Of a DNA stretch of 12,573 nt, positions 1 through 7,870 are shown piece by piece (position 1 is the stretch's first letter; each line of letters opens with the position of its first letter). The notes beneath the pieces are model-generated. The model made no database searches, was not told where the DNA came from, and saw nothing but the letters and a program-made list of their open reading frames with translations. Origin of the DNA: CAZKFN01 sp964552035 (GTDB taxonomy: Bacteria; Bacteroidota; Bacteroidia; Flavobacteriales_E; Vicingaceae); the NCBI GenBank assembly GCA_964552035.1, contig CAZKFN010000076.1, positions 1 to 12,573 on the forward strand, given 5' to 3'. Both the position numbers and the translations under genes were made by a program.

Positions 1-476
1 CAGAATTTGCAGGCACTACCATTTCTTCTAAAAACGAGGAAGGAGGGATTAAAGCCATAGCTGCCAAAGATGGAATCTGTGCCATTAATATTCAATCTGG
101 ACGCATGCTCTTGGCTTACGGATTTATGCGTAAGGTTTTTGAAATTTTTGAATTGTATAAAACCTCCATAGATATGATTACTACTTCAGAAGTGGCGGTT
201 TCAGTTACCATAGACAACACCTCACATTTAGAACAAATTTGTAGCGAATTGGAAAAGTTTGGAAGTGTTGCAGTGGATCAAAACCAAACTATTGTCTGTA
301 TTGTTGGAGATTTTATTCAAAACGATAAAGGGGTAGCACTAAAAGTGTTTAAAGCATTAAAAGATGTCCCCATTCGAATGATTTCTTATGGAGGAAGTAA
401 TCATAATATTTCCTTGTTGATTAATACAGAAGACAAAAAGAAAGCACTTATTAATTTAAATACACTATTTGATTGA
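1..476 (+). CDS. lysC: Aspartokinase, C-terminal part (truncated by window start)
   Basis: This is the last 157 codons of an aspartokinase, read in the frame starting at base 3. The kinase phosphorylates L-aspartate, the first step toward lysine/diaminopimelate, threonine and methionine, in the cytosol. The visible part begins near the end of the catalytic domain (EFAGTTISS) and continues through the regulatory ACT region. The stretch GIKAIAAKDGICAINI, the segment RMLLAYGFMRKVFEIFE and the motif IDMITTSEVAVS are typical of the effector-binding ACT domains of Bacteroidota LysC. A second ACT unit follows (residues VGDFIQNDKGVA, then MISYGGSNHNISLL). The reading frame is open from base 3, so the ATG at 105 is internal and not the start. 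The stop TGA (474-476) shares its last A with the lysA start codon, indicating one operon and coupled translation. Effector preference (lysine or threonine) cannot be read from this fragment. Confidence 0.93.
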   Translation, partial: EFAGTTISSKNEEGGIKAIAAKDGICAINIQSGRMLLAYGFMRKVFEIFELYKTSIDMITTSEVAVSVTIDNTSHLEQICSELEKFGSVAVDQNQTIVCIVGDFIQNDKGVALKVFKALKDVPIRMISYGGSNHNISLLINTEDKKKALINLNTLFD

Positions 477-1642
477 TGAAGTTTTTTGAAGAAGACCTTT
501 TGCCTAAGTTGCAAAATATCCCTACCCCTTTTTATTATTATGACCTTAGGATTTTAGATAAAACACTAGCATCAATTAATTCTGCTATTCAAGGTTTACC
601 TTATATAGTGCATTATGCTATGAAAGCTAATGCCAATATTCCCGTGCTAAAAAAAATAAAGGAAGCAGGTTTTGGAATTGACACCGTAAGTGGAAAAGAA
701 ATTGAAAGGGCGATAGAACAAGGGTTTGTCGGCAATCAAATTGCTTTTGCAGGAGTAGGGAAAACAGATGAAGAAATTCTATTAGGATTAAAACACAAGA
801 TTTTTACTTTTAATGTTGAATCACTCGCTGAATTAAAAGTTATTGATGAATTGGCAAAAGGGCAAAACACCCTTGCTAATGTTGCCATTCGACTTAATCC
901 TAATGTAAATGCAAAAACCCATCACTACATTACAACTGGGTTAGAAGAGAATAAATTTGGCATTAATTATTGGGAACTTCAAGATTTATTTGAGGTATTG
1001 CAAAATTTAAAAAACATTGAATTAAGAGGATTGCATTTTCATTTGGGTTCGCAAATAAGAGATTTGTCTGTATTTAAGATGTTGTGTAACAGAGTTAACG
1101 AGCTGCAAGCTGAGTTTAGAGAGAGAAATATCAATTTAGAACACATCAACGTAGGGGGTGGATTGGGGGTGAATTATACCCAACCTGATGAGGAGTTGAT
1201 TCCAGATTTTCAATCCTTTTTTGATGTATTTAAAAATTTTATAGAACTATTACCCTATCAAAAACTACACTTTGAGTTAGGAAGATCCATCATTGCTCAA
1301 TCTGCAGCGTTGATTTCTAAGGTATTGTATATCAAAAAAGGGATTAAAACAGATTTCGCTATCTTAGATGCTGGTATGACAGAACTTATTCGCCCTGCTT
1401 TATATCAATCCTCACATCATATACAAAACTTAAATAAGCTCAATCAAACTTATGATCATAAATTCGATGTAGTAGGTCCTATCTGCGAGTCTTCCGATTG
1501 TTTTGGAAAAGCCATACCTTTACCAAAAAGTGAAAGAGGAGACCTCTTTGCCATTCGTACAGCAGGTGCCTATGGCCAAGTAATGAGCTCCCAATATAAT
1601 TTAAGAGAGCTTGCAAAAACTGTTTATTATGAAGAATTATAG
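476..1642 (+). CDS. lysA: Diaminopimelate decarboxylase
   Basis: A 388-residue PLP enzyme of the alanine-racemase-like fold III decarboxylases, predicted to convert meso-diaminopimelate to L-lysine in the cytosol. The PLP-binding lysine is K50 in HYAMKANAN. The HFHLGSQ motif (residues 187-193) and the glycine-rich NVGGGLG loop hold the cofactor. ELGRS stands where many family members have EPGRS. Cys337 in GPICESSDCFG is the catalytic cysteine that reaches the other subunit's active site in the dimer, and Y366 in GAYGQVMSSQYN is the conserved C-terminal PLP-site tyrosine. Length is slightly below the usual 400-420. The chosen start is ATG 476, which overlaps the lysC stop as TGATG; the TTG just upstream at 473 is a less likely start. 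The 3' end overlaps the next gene by 14 bases. Related carboxynorspermidine or ornithine decarboxylases are less likely because of the CESSD motif and the lysC neighbour. Confidence 0.95.
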   Translation: MKFFEEDLLPKLQNIPTPFYYYDLRILDKTLASINSAIQGLPYIVHYAMKANANIPVLKKIKEAGFGIDTVSGKEIERAIEQGFVGNQIAFAGVGKTDEEILLGLKHKIFTFNVESLAELKVIDELAKGQNTLANVAIRLNPNVNAKTHHYITTGLEENKFGINYWELQDLFEVLQNLKNIELRGLHFHLGSQIRDLSVFKMLCNRVNELQAEFRERNINLEHINVGGGLGVNYTQPDEELIPDFQSFFDVFKNFIELLPYQKLHFELGRSIIAQSAALISKVLYIKKGIKTDFAILDAGMTELIRPALYQSSHHIQNLNKLNQTYDHKFDVVGPICESSDCFGKAIPLPKSERGDLFAIRTAGAYGQVMSSQYNLRELAKTVYYEEL

Positions 1643-4046
1643 AAGTTTATTATTGCTTTTATTTGTGTTAGTGCAAAGTTTAACTTTTGCTCAACTTCCA
1701 CAAAAACGAACTTATTATGCTGATGAAGGAATTGTACCCAGAGAGCATTTGGTGGATTTTCAGCATTTACTATTGAAAATTCAATTTGAACCTGAAGAAA
1801 AGACAATTCATGCTGAGGTAAAACACACCTTTAAAGTACTTCAGCAAAAAGTTGATTCAGTAGTTTTAGATGCTATTAACATGGATTTTAAAAAAGTTTT
1901 AGTCGATGGTAAAAAAGCAAAATATGAGAATACTGGAAAATATTTGATTATATATTTTGATAAAACCTTGAATTGGGAAACTGAACACAGCTTGACAATA
2001 GAATATACTGCAAAACCAAAAAAGGGAATGTACTTTATTGGTTGGAATGACCCTACCCATAGAAGTAGAAAACAAATTTGGACACAAGGTCAAGGAATAG
2101 ACAACCGCCACTGGATTCCAATGTACGATACTAAAAATGATAAAGTGGTTTCTGAAATTATAGCTGATTTTGATGAAAAATACCGCTTGGTTTCTAATGG
2201 AAAACTCTTAAGCGAAGAGAAAATAAAGAATGGGCAAAAACGTTGGCATTATAAGATTTCACATCCACATCCTACCTACCTAATCATGTTGGCAATTGGA
2301 GAATATGAAATAGAAAGAAGGACTTCAGATTCGGGAGTGGAAATGGATTTGTATTATTATCCTGATCATCCCGAACAAGTTGAGCCAACGTATAGGTTTT
2401 CAAAAAGGATGTTTGATCTATTTGAAAAAGAAATCGGTGTTCCTTATCCCTGGACAAAGTATTCTCAAATCCCTGTACAAGACTTCATGTATGGAGCAAT
2501 GGAAAATACTACAGCCACTATTTATGGAGATTTTTATTTGGTGGATGAAAGAACTTACCCAGATCGAAATTATGTAAGAGTAAATGCTCATGAGTTAGCA
2601 CATCAATGGTTTGGAGATATGGTTACGGCAAGGTCAGATGCCCACCATTGGCTACAAGAAAGTTTTGCAACTCATTTTGATTTAATGTATCAGCAAGTTG
2701 CTTTTGGAGATGATGAATATAATTGGGTAAGAAGAAGGTATAACAACACAGCTCTAGAGGCATCAAAGAGCAATTTTAAAGGTCTTGCAAACAGCACAGC
2801 AGGATCAGCTCGATTTTACCCTAAAGGTGCTTTTGTCTTACAAATGCTAAAATATGTAGTAGGGAAAGAATCTTTTAATAAAGCTGTAAAATATTATTTA
2901 GAAAAACATGATTTTGGCAATGTAGATAGCAAAGATCTGTTGGTAGCCTTTCACGAAAGCCAAGGTCTATCTTTAGATTGGTTTTGGGAAGATTGGATTT
3001 ACAAAGGGGGAGAACCTTTCTATGAAGTAAGTTTTAATCAATATGGAAATAAAGGAATTTTTAATGTGGAGCAAGTGCACGATGCCAACGAACTGGTAGG
3101 CTTATTTAAAATGCCGATAATATTTCAGGTTTTTTATAAAGATGGCACTAAAGATGAAAAGACTGTATTAATTGAAAAACAAAGTCATCAAGTTATTTTT
3201 GATCTTCCAGCAGACAAGAAAGTGGACTTTATGTTGTTTGACCCCAACAGTGAGGTAATGAAAAAGTTAACTTTCCCGAAAACAGTGGATGTGTTAAAAG
3301 CTCAAGCTCAAAAAGCAAAACATATGATAGATCGCTATGATGCTATTGTGGCGTTAGGAGAGATGGATTTTGAAGGGAAAACAGATTTTTTATTAAAACG
3401 TTTTGAAGAGGAGAATTTTTATGGAATTAAGAATGAAATCGCACAGCAAATTATTCCCTTACTTGATGAAAATGCTGAGAAGTTAATACAATCAGGACTA
3501 AATCATGGGGATGCTAAAGTAAAAGCGCATATTTTGGATAATACCATTAGAATAAGTGCGAGTATGGAAAAGGAATATAAAAAACTGCTTGACGATTCCT
3601 CTTATGTGGTGATTGAAAAAACCTTAAACTTACTGTCCTTCTACTTCCCTCAAAATATTGAAGAATACTTAAAAATTACTCAAGGTGTACAGGGAGATCG
3701 CTCGCATAACGTAGCTATAACGCATTTAAAAATAGCTTATGAAAGCACCTTAGATAAAAAGTATATCAAGCAATTAGTAGATTATACCTCAGTTTCTTTT
3801 GAATTCTTAACTCGAATCAATGCAGCAAAAGCACTTAAGGAATTAAATTATTTAGATGAAGAAGCTTTAGGCAATCTTTTGGAAGCATCTTTTAGTTTTA
3901 ATGCACGTTTAAGGGGACCCATTCTGACTGTTTTAAATTATTTCTTTGAGCAATCAAAATATAAACGCCTCATGGTTCAATACGTTAGCAACCACGACTG
4001 GGAGGATGAAGAATTTCAAAGTGTATCGAAATATATAAGGCCATAG
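1629..4046 (+). CDS. Exported M1-family zinc metallopeptidase (aminopeptidase N-like)
   Basis: An 805-residue exported aminopeptidase of peptidase family M1. Residues 1-20 form a signal peptide (KNYR, a leucine-rich core, then SLTFA before QLPQ). The substrate-recognition motif GAMEN lies at 289-293. The zinc site is HELAH at 321-325 with the third ligand E344 in WLQES, the canonical HEXXH-X18-E spacing. Y397 in YPKG fits the transition-state tyrosine. The last roughly 250 residues are helical and resemble the HEAT-like C-terminal domain of M1 enzymes. No type IX secretion sorting domain is visible at the C-terminus, so a periplasmic location is inferred. The start is ATG 1629, because the signal peptide begins there; an upstream in-frame TTG (1611) would add six residues ahead of it. 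The gene begins inside the end of lysA (14-base overlap), so it is probably cotranscribed with lysC-lysA although its job, releasing N-terminal residues from peptides, has no direct link to lysine synthesis. Confidence 0.93.
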   Translation: MKNYRSLLLLLFVLVQSLTFAQLPQKRTYYADEGIVPREHLVDFQHLLLKIQFEPEEKTIHAEVKHTFKVLQQKVDSVVLDAINMDFKKVLVDGKKAKYENTGKYLIIYFDKTLNWETEHSLTIEYTAKPKKGMYFIGWNDPTHRSRKQIWTQGQGIDNRHWIPMYDTKNDKVVSEIIADFDEKYRLVSNGKLLSEEKIKNGQKRWHYKISHPHPTYLIMLAIGEYEIERRTSDSGVEMDLYYYPDHPEQVEPTYRFSKRMFDLFEKEIGVPYPWTKYSQIPVQDFMYGAMENTTATIYGDFYLVDERTYPDRNYVRVNAHELAHQWFGDMVTARSDAHHWLQESFATHFDLMYQQVAFGDDEYNWVRRRYNNTALEASKSNFKGLANSTAGSARFYPKGAFVLQMLKYVVGKESFNKAVKYYLEKHDFGNVDSKDLLVAFHESQGLSLDWFWEDWIYKGGEPFYEVSFNQYGNKGIFNVEQVHDANELVGLFKMPIIFQVFYKDGTKDEKTVLIEKQSHQVIFDLPADKKVDFMLFDPNSEVMKKLTFPKTVDVLKAQAQKAKHMIDRYDAIVALGEMDFEGKTDFLLKRFEEENFYGIKNEIAQQIIPLLDENAEKLIQSGLNHGDAKVKAHILDNTIRISASMEKEYKKLLDDSSYVVIEKTLNLLSFYFPQNIEEYLKITQGVQGDRSHNVAITHLKIAYESTLDKKYIKQLVDYTSVSFEFLTRINAAKALKELNYLDEEALGNLLEASFSFNARLRGPILTVLNYFFEQSKYKRLMVQYVSNHDWEDEEFQSVSKYIRP

Positions 4047-4136
4047 AAAAGCTTTCATCAAGAGTTAGAGGCACAAGCTAGAATGTTGTGAATTGCCTAT
4101 AATTTAGAATCGGTTATTGGGGGCTCAAATTATCTT

Positions 4137-4343
4137 TCAAACTACCTTAATTTGAACATCTCCTATTTTTATAACATCTCCTTTCCTTACTTTGCAACGT
4201 TTTCTATGCTCTATTTTGTCGTTGTAACTCACTTTTTTATCCTCCACTAACTTTTTTGCCATGCCCCCACTTTCGGCAATATTGCAAGCTTTTAGCAGTT
4301 TGATAAGCTCGATGTATTCTCCTTCTAGTTTAAATGATATCAT
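4137..4343 (-). CDS. Small S4-domain RNA-binding protein
   Basis: A 68-residue protein that is essentially a single S4 RNA-binding domain of the YbcJ/YaaA type. It shows the LIKLLKACNIAESGG segment, then AKKLVEDKKVSYN (the usual helix-turn that in relatives reads like LI.G.V.VNG), a basic RKRCKVRKGD stretch and a closing strand DVIKIGDVQIKVV. S4 domains bind structured RNA such as rRNA or tRNA; the specific target is not readable here. The start is ATG at 4343 reading on the - strand. The gene converges with the M1 peptidase gene (90 bases between stops) and is divergent from the DUF3108 gene (78 bases between starts), so it is probably a single-gene transcript. The length and fold match family members, and there is no sign of truncation. 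Confidence 0.85.
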   Translation of the reverse strand: MISFKLEGEYIELIKLLKACNIAESGGMAKKLVEDKKVSYNDKIEHRKRCKVRKGDVIKIGDVQIKVV

Positions 4344-4421
4344 AAGGCAAAATTAAATATTAAGAACAATTAGATAAGGATAATGAGGAAAATATAGATT
4401 TATGCGTTCCTTTGGAATCTT

Positions 4422-5234
4422 ATGAGAAAGTATTTTTTGATAATTTTAATAAGCCTCACGATAGCAGAACTGTCAGCTCAGAATTGTTGGAAGAAAAACA
4501 GCTCATTTGCGCCAGGGGAACAAATAGATTATAAAATTTATTATTACTTAGGAGGGATATGGATATCGGCTGGTGAAGTGTATTTCAAAACTGATACGAT
4601 GAGGTTTGGACAAGATTTATACTGGTATTTTGACTCTTATGGACAGACCTACCCCAAATATGATTGGATATATAAAGTCCGCGATCATTACCAAGCTTAT
4701 ACCCATTATGAAAAATTGCAACCGAGCATTTTTCGCAGAAAAGTTGAAGAAGGAAGCAGCTACCTTTGGGAAAACTATAGTTTTAATTATCGAGAAAACC
4801 TTGTGTTTACAAAGATTCAAAAGGAGAGAGAGGGCAGTTATGTGCTGGATACTATCTCCATAAATACATGTAGCTATGATGTGTTAACCATGATCTACTA
4901 TGCTAGAAATATAGACTTCTCAAAAATTGAAGTGGGAGACAAAGTACCTATAAACTTATTTATAGATAATGAAGCTCATAACAGTTATATCCGTTATTTA
5001 GGGAAGCAAAAAAAGAAAATTAAAGGAATAGGTCAAGTAGATTGTATTGTTTTTTCACCCTATTTAATCGAAGGGTCAATTTTTAACGCGGGTGAAGATA
5101 TGACTGTTTATGTGAGCGATGATGAAAATAAAATACCCCTGCTTATTGAAACTCCAATTTTAGTAGGGAACATAAGAGCTGTAGTTAAGGGAATAAAAGG
5201 TTTACGACACCCTTCTCTTATTAAAATAGATTGA
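4422..5234 (+). CDS. Exported DUF3108 domain protein
   Basis: A 270-residue exported protein that resembles the DUF3108 family, which is common in Bacteroidota and has no established biochemical role. Residues 1-19 form a signal peptide (MRKYF, hydrophobic core, ELSA before QNCW). The mature part begins with the typical N-terminal pattern FAPGEQIDYKIYYYLGGIWISAGEV, continues with a segment rich in aromatic residues (YWYFDSYGQTYPKYDWIYKV), and includes the family-like stretch YDVLTMIYYARNIDF and a late DDENKIPLLIE strand. The composition suggests an all-beta, lipid-pocket-like or envelope fold, but this is inference. A terminator-like hairpin 57 bases after the stop suggests a short transcript. 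It is divergently arranged with the S4 gene; no shared function is evident. Confidence 0.82.
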   Translation: MRKYFLIILISLTIAELSAQNCWKKNSSFAPGEQIDYKIYYYLGGIWISAGEVYFKTDTMRFGQDLYWYFDSYGQTYPKYDWIYKVRDHYQAYTHYEKLQPSIFRRKVEEGSSYLWENYSFNYRENLVFTKIQKEREGSYVLDTISINTCSYDVLTMIYYARNIDFSKIEVGDKVPINLFIDNEAHNSYIRYLGKQKKKIKGIGQVDCIVFSPYLIEGSIFNAGEDMTVYVSDDENKIPLLIETPILVGNIRAVVKGIKGLRHPSLIKID

Positions 5235-5290
5235 TTTTAACCTCTATTTTCATCAAATTAGAAGGAGTAAAATAGAACTAAATATAAAAC

Positions 5291-5318
5291 AACAGCCACT
5301 TAATGGTGTTTACTTTTT
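5291..5318 (+). terminator. Probable intrinsic terminator after the DUF3108 gene
   Basis: The left arm AACAgCCA (5291-5298) pairs with TGGTGTT (5304-5310) as a 7-bp stem with one bulged G and a five-base CTTAA loop. It is followed by TTACTTTTTT-type U-rich sequence on the + strand. Position, 57 bases after the DUF3108 stop, fits transcript ending. The stem is short and GC-poor, so strength is uncertain. Confidence 0.5.
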
Positions 5319-5342
5319 TAATTTTGGTTTATTTTGTGCAAA

Positions 5343-5364
5343 ATTTATTGGAAAACCAATAAGT
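5343..5364. repeat. Perfect 7-bp hairpin with AAAA loop (9 bp with a G-U pair)
   Basis: TTATTGG (5345-5351) and CCAATAA (5356-5362) are exact reverse complements around an AAAA loop. A U-G pair (5344/5363) and an A-U pair (5343/5364) extend the stem to nine. It is not followed by a T run on the + strand. It could be an operator palindrome, a leader hairpin, or a - strand terminator, though no - strand gene ends here. Confidence 0.5.
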
Positions 5365-5466
5365 CGTTATTTAAATTGTATTAAGGGTAAGAAATTTTAT
5401 AAGGAATAAAAAATAGGGTTGGTATCCAAATCAATCGTATATATAGAGGATTATTTTCTTGGAAAA

Positions 5467-5497
5467 TTTGTTCGCATATAAATTATGATTTTCTTTG
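5467..5497 (+). promoter_or_regulatory. Candidate Bacteroidota-type promoter for topA
   Basis: A TTTG (5467-5470) is followed after 19 bases by TTTCTTTG (5490-5497), one mismatch from the Bacteroidota -7 consensus TAnnTTTG; 19 is within the spacing usual for the -33/-7 pair. Transcription would begin near 5502-5504, leaving a leader of about 30 bases before the topA ATG at 5534. This is pattern matching only. Confidence 0.4.
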
Positions 5498-5533
5498 CCC
5501 TTCGTATTTTTATGAATTGTTGAATTACATTTT

Positions 5534-7867
5534 ATGTCAAAAAATCTAGTAATCGTTGAGTCACCTGCTAAAGCAAAAACCATTGAAGGGTTTTTAGGAA
5601 AAGATTTTACTGTAAAGTCCAGCTTTGGACATATACGTGACTTACCAGGAAAAAACATATCCATTGATATCGAAAATAATTTTGAACCAGAATATGTAAT
5701 TTCTGATGATAAGAAAAAGGTAGTTAAGGAATTAAAGGCACTTTCAAAAAAAGCAGAGACAATATGGCTGGCAACAGATGAGGACCGAGAGGGAGAGGCT
5801 ATTTCTTGGCATTTGCAAGAAGCTTTAGAACTAGATGATAAAAAAGTAAAGCGAATTGTTTTTCATGAAATTACTAAATCAGCAATTACAAAAGCGATAG
5901 AAACCCCACGTAAAATAAATATTGACTTAGTTTATGCCCAACAAGCAAGGAGGGTTTTAGACCGATTAGTGGGCTATGAATTGTCTCCTGTATTATGGAA
6001 GAAAGTTAAACCTTCCTTGTCTGCAGGACGTGTTCAGTCTGTTACTGTTAGACTGGTGGTAGAAAGAGAAAGAGAAATAACAGACTTCAAAACTCAGGAT
6101 TTTTATAGAGTTGTTGGCTTTTTTACCAGTGGAAATAAAACAACCGTCAAAGCAGAAGTGAGCAGCAGACTTAAAAGTTATAAAGAAGCCCAAAAATTTC
6201 TAGAAGAGTGTGAAAAATCAATTTTTACTGTAGCTGATTTAGTAAAAAAACCAGCCAAAAGATCTCCTGCACCCCCATTTACTACTTCAACCTTACAACA
6301 AGAGGCAAGTAGGAAGTTAGGATTTTCGGTGGCTCAAACCATGATGGTTGCTCAAAGGTTATATGAGGCAGGGAAAATTACTTACATGAGAACCGACTCC
6401 GTTAACCTTTCAAAGGAGGCCATAAATGCAGCAAAGGAATTTATATCAGATACTTATGGTGTGGAATACTCCAAAACTAGAAGGTTTAGCACTAAATCTA
6501 AAGGAGCACAAGAAGCGCATGAAGCTATTCGCCCAACCAATATGGGAGTACCTTCATTAGGAGGAAGCTCTCAAGATAGCCGCCTCTATGATTTAATTTG
6601 GAAAAGAGCAACAGCTTCTCAAATGAGTGAAGCTCAGATTGAACGTACAACCGCAACAATAAAAGTATCTAAATCCAAAACAAACTTTACCGCAAAGGGT
6701 GAGGTGATTACTTTTGAAGGATTTTTAAAAGTATATATGGAGTCTACTGATGATGAATCAGATGAAGAGAAAAGTGGAATTTTACCACCACTTAAGGTAG
6801 GAGAAGAACTAAATTTAAATGAGATTATCGCTACACAAAGGTTTACAAAACATCCACCAAGGTATCAAGAAGCTAGTTTAGTAAAGAAATTAGAAGAGCT
6901 CGGAATTGGACGGCCTTCAACTTATGCACCCACCATATCAACCATCCAAAAAAGAGGATATGTTGTCAAGGAAGCAAGAGAGGGGATTGAGCGAGAATAT
7001 AAAGAATTGAAATTAAATCAAAAGGGAATTGATGAAAATGTTAGAACTGAAATTTCAGGTGCAGAAAAGAATAAACTTTTCCCTACCGACATAGGAATGG
7101 TAGTTACTGATTTTCTAACAGATCATTTTAAGAAAATAATGGATTATGGGTTTACAGCTGATGTAGAAAAACAATTCGATGATATAGCACAAGGAACTTT
7201 AAAATGGAATAAAATGATAGAAACATTTTATAATCCATTTCATAAAAATGTCGAAGAAACTCTAGAGAAAGCAGATAGAGCCAAAGGAGAAAGGAAATTA
7301 GGGACTGATCCCAAAAGCGGGAAGCCCGTTTATGCACGTATTGGACGATATGGACCCATGGTTCAAATTGGAGATGCAGAAGATGAAGAAAAACCGAGAT
7401 TTGCTTCCTTATTACGTCATCAAAGTATAGAAACCATATCTTTTGATGAGGCTATGGAACTTTTTAAACTACCGAGAGAAGTTGGGGAATATGAAGGCAA
7501 AACAGTAACGGCAGCTATTGGAAGGTTTGGGCCTTATGTACGTTGGGATAACCTTTTCGTTTCCTTGAAGAAAACTGATGGTGATGATCCTTATACGGTA
7601 AAAATTGATAGGGCCATCGAACTGATAGAAATTAAAAAGGAAGCTGAGAAAAATAAGTATATCAAAGTATTTGAAGAAGATAAAAACATTCAGGTTTTAA
7701 ATGGAAGATATGGGCCCTACATCAAAGCAGGAAGAAGAAATATAAAAATTCCAAAGGATGTTAAGCCTGAAGAGTTGACATTAGAAGACTGTAAAAAATT
7801 AATTGAGGCCGCACCAGCAAAAAAAGGTAGAGCAAAAACTACCAAGAAGAGTAGCAAAAAGAAATAG
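5534..7867 (+). CDS. topA: DNA topoisomerase I (type IA)
   Basis: A 777-residue type IA topoisomerase that relaxes negatively supercoiled DNA by single-strand breakage and passage. The N-terminal TOPRIM domain shows E9 in VIVESPAKAKTI and the metal-binding acidic triad D82/D84/E86 in ATDEDREGEA. The segment LSAGRVQSVTVRLVVERE belongs to the cleavage core. The catalytic tyrosine is Y284 in ITYMRTDSVN, and EAHEAIRPT and IGRPSTYAPTI follow as in all TopA proteins. The C-terminus carries at least three topoisomerase C-terminal repeats marked by GRYGP, GRFGP and GRYGP (about residues 588-614, 656-680 and 719-742) and then a lysine-rich tail (KKGRAKTTKKSSKKK). No four-cysteine zinc ribbons are seen, unlike Escherichia coli TopA. 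The start ATG 5534 directly precedes the TOPRIM strand. The next gene starts three bases after the stop, so the two are likely cotranscribed and coupled. Confidence 0.97.
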   Translation: MSKNLVIVESPAKAKTIEGFLGKDFTVKSSFGHIRDLPGKNISIDIENNFEPEYVISDDKKKVVKELKALSKKAETIWLATDEDREGEAISWHLQEALELDDKKVKRIVFHEITKSAITKAIETPRKINIDLVYAQQARRVLDRLVGYELSPVLWKKVKPSLSAGRVQSVTVRLVVEREREITDFKTQDFYRVVGFFTSGNKTTVKAEVSSRLKSYKEAQKFLEECEKSIFTVADLVKKPAKRSPAPPFTTSTLQQEASRKLGFSVAQTMMVAQRLYEAGKITYMRTDSVNLSKEAINAAKEFISDTYGVEYSKTRRFSTKSKGAQEAHEAIRPTNMGVPSLGGSSQDSRLYDLIWKRATASQMSEAQIERTTATIKVSKSKTNFTAKGEVITFEGFLKVYMESTDDESDEEKSGILPPLKVGEELNLNEIIATQRFTKHPPRYQEASLVKKLEELGIGRPSTYAPTISTIQKRGYVVKEAREGIEREYKELKLNQKGIDENVRTEISGAEKNKLFPTDIGMVVTDFLTDHFKKIMDYGFTADVEKQFDDIAQGTLKWNKMIETFYNPFHKNVEETLEKADRAKGERKLGTDPKSGKPVYARIGRYGPMVQIGDAEDEEKPRFASLLRHQSIETISFDEAMELFKLPREVGEYEGKTVTAAIGRFGPYVRWDNLFVSLKKTDGDDPYTVKIDRAIELIEIKKEAEKNKYIKVFEEDKNIQVLNGRYGPYIKAGRRNIKIPKDVKPEELTLEDCKKLIEAAPAKKGRAKTTKKSSKKK

Positions 7868-7870
7868 AAT

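Larger units (their letters stand above)
5235..5533. other. 299-base intergenic region upstream of topA
   Basis: No plausible gene was found here; the ORF on the - strand running from 5664 to 5431 overlaps topA and reads as low-quality sequence. The region holds, in order: an AT-only inverted repeat TCTATTTT/AAAATAGA (5243-5250 with 5269-5276), a terminator-like hairpin (5291-5318), a -7-like TAATTTTG (5319-5326) without a matching upstream box, a clean hairpin with AAAA loop (5343-5364) and a candidate promoter close to topA (5467-5497). Confidence 0.6.

Noticed and set aside
4099..4133. ATAATTT/AAATTAT inverted repeat between the convergent M1 and S4 genes as a bidirectional terminator
   Set aside because: The seven-base arms contain only A and T, the loop is 21 bases and no T run follows; too weak to call.
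4348..4355. TAATTTTG on the - strand as a promoter for the S4 gene
   Set aside because: It matches the -7 consensus but lies five bases from the start codon, which would leave no leader, and no TTTG is found at the right distance upstream.
5431..5664. 77-codon ORF on the - strand overlapping the topA start
   Set aside because: Its first half mirrors conserved TOPRIM codons of topA and its end is low-complexity; no domain or start context supports it.
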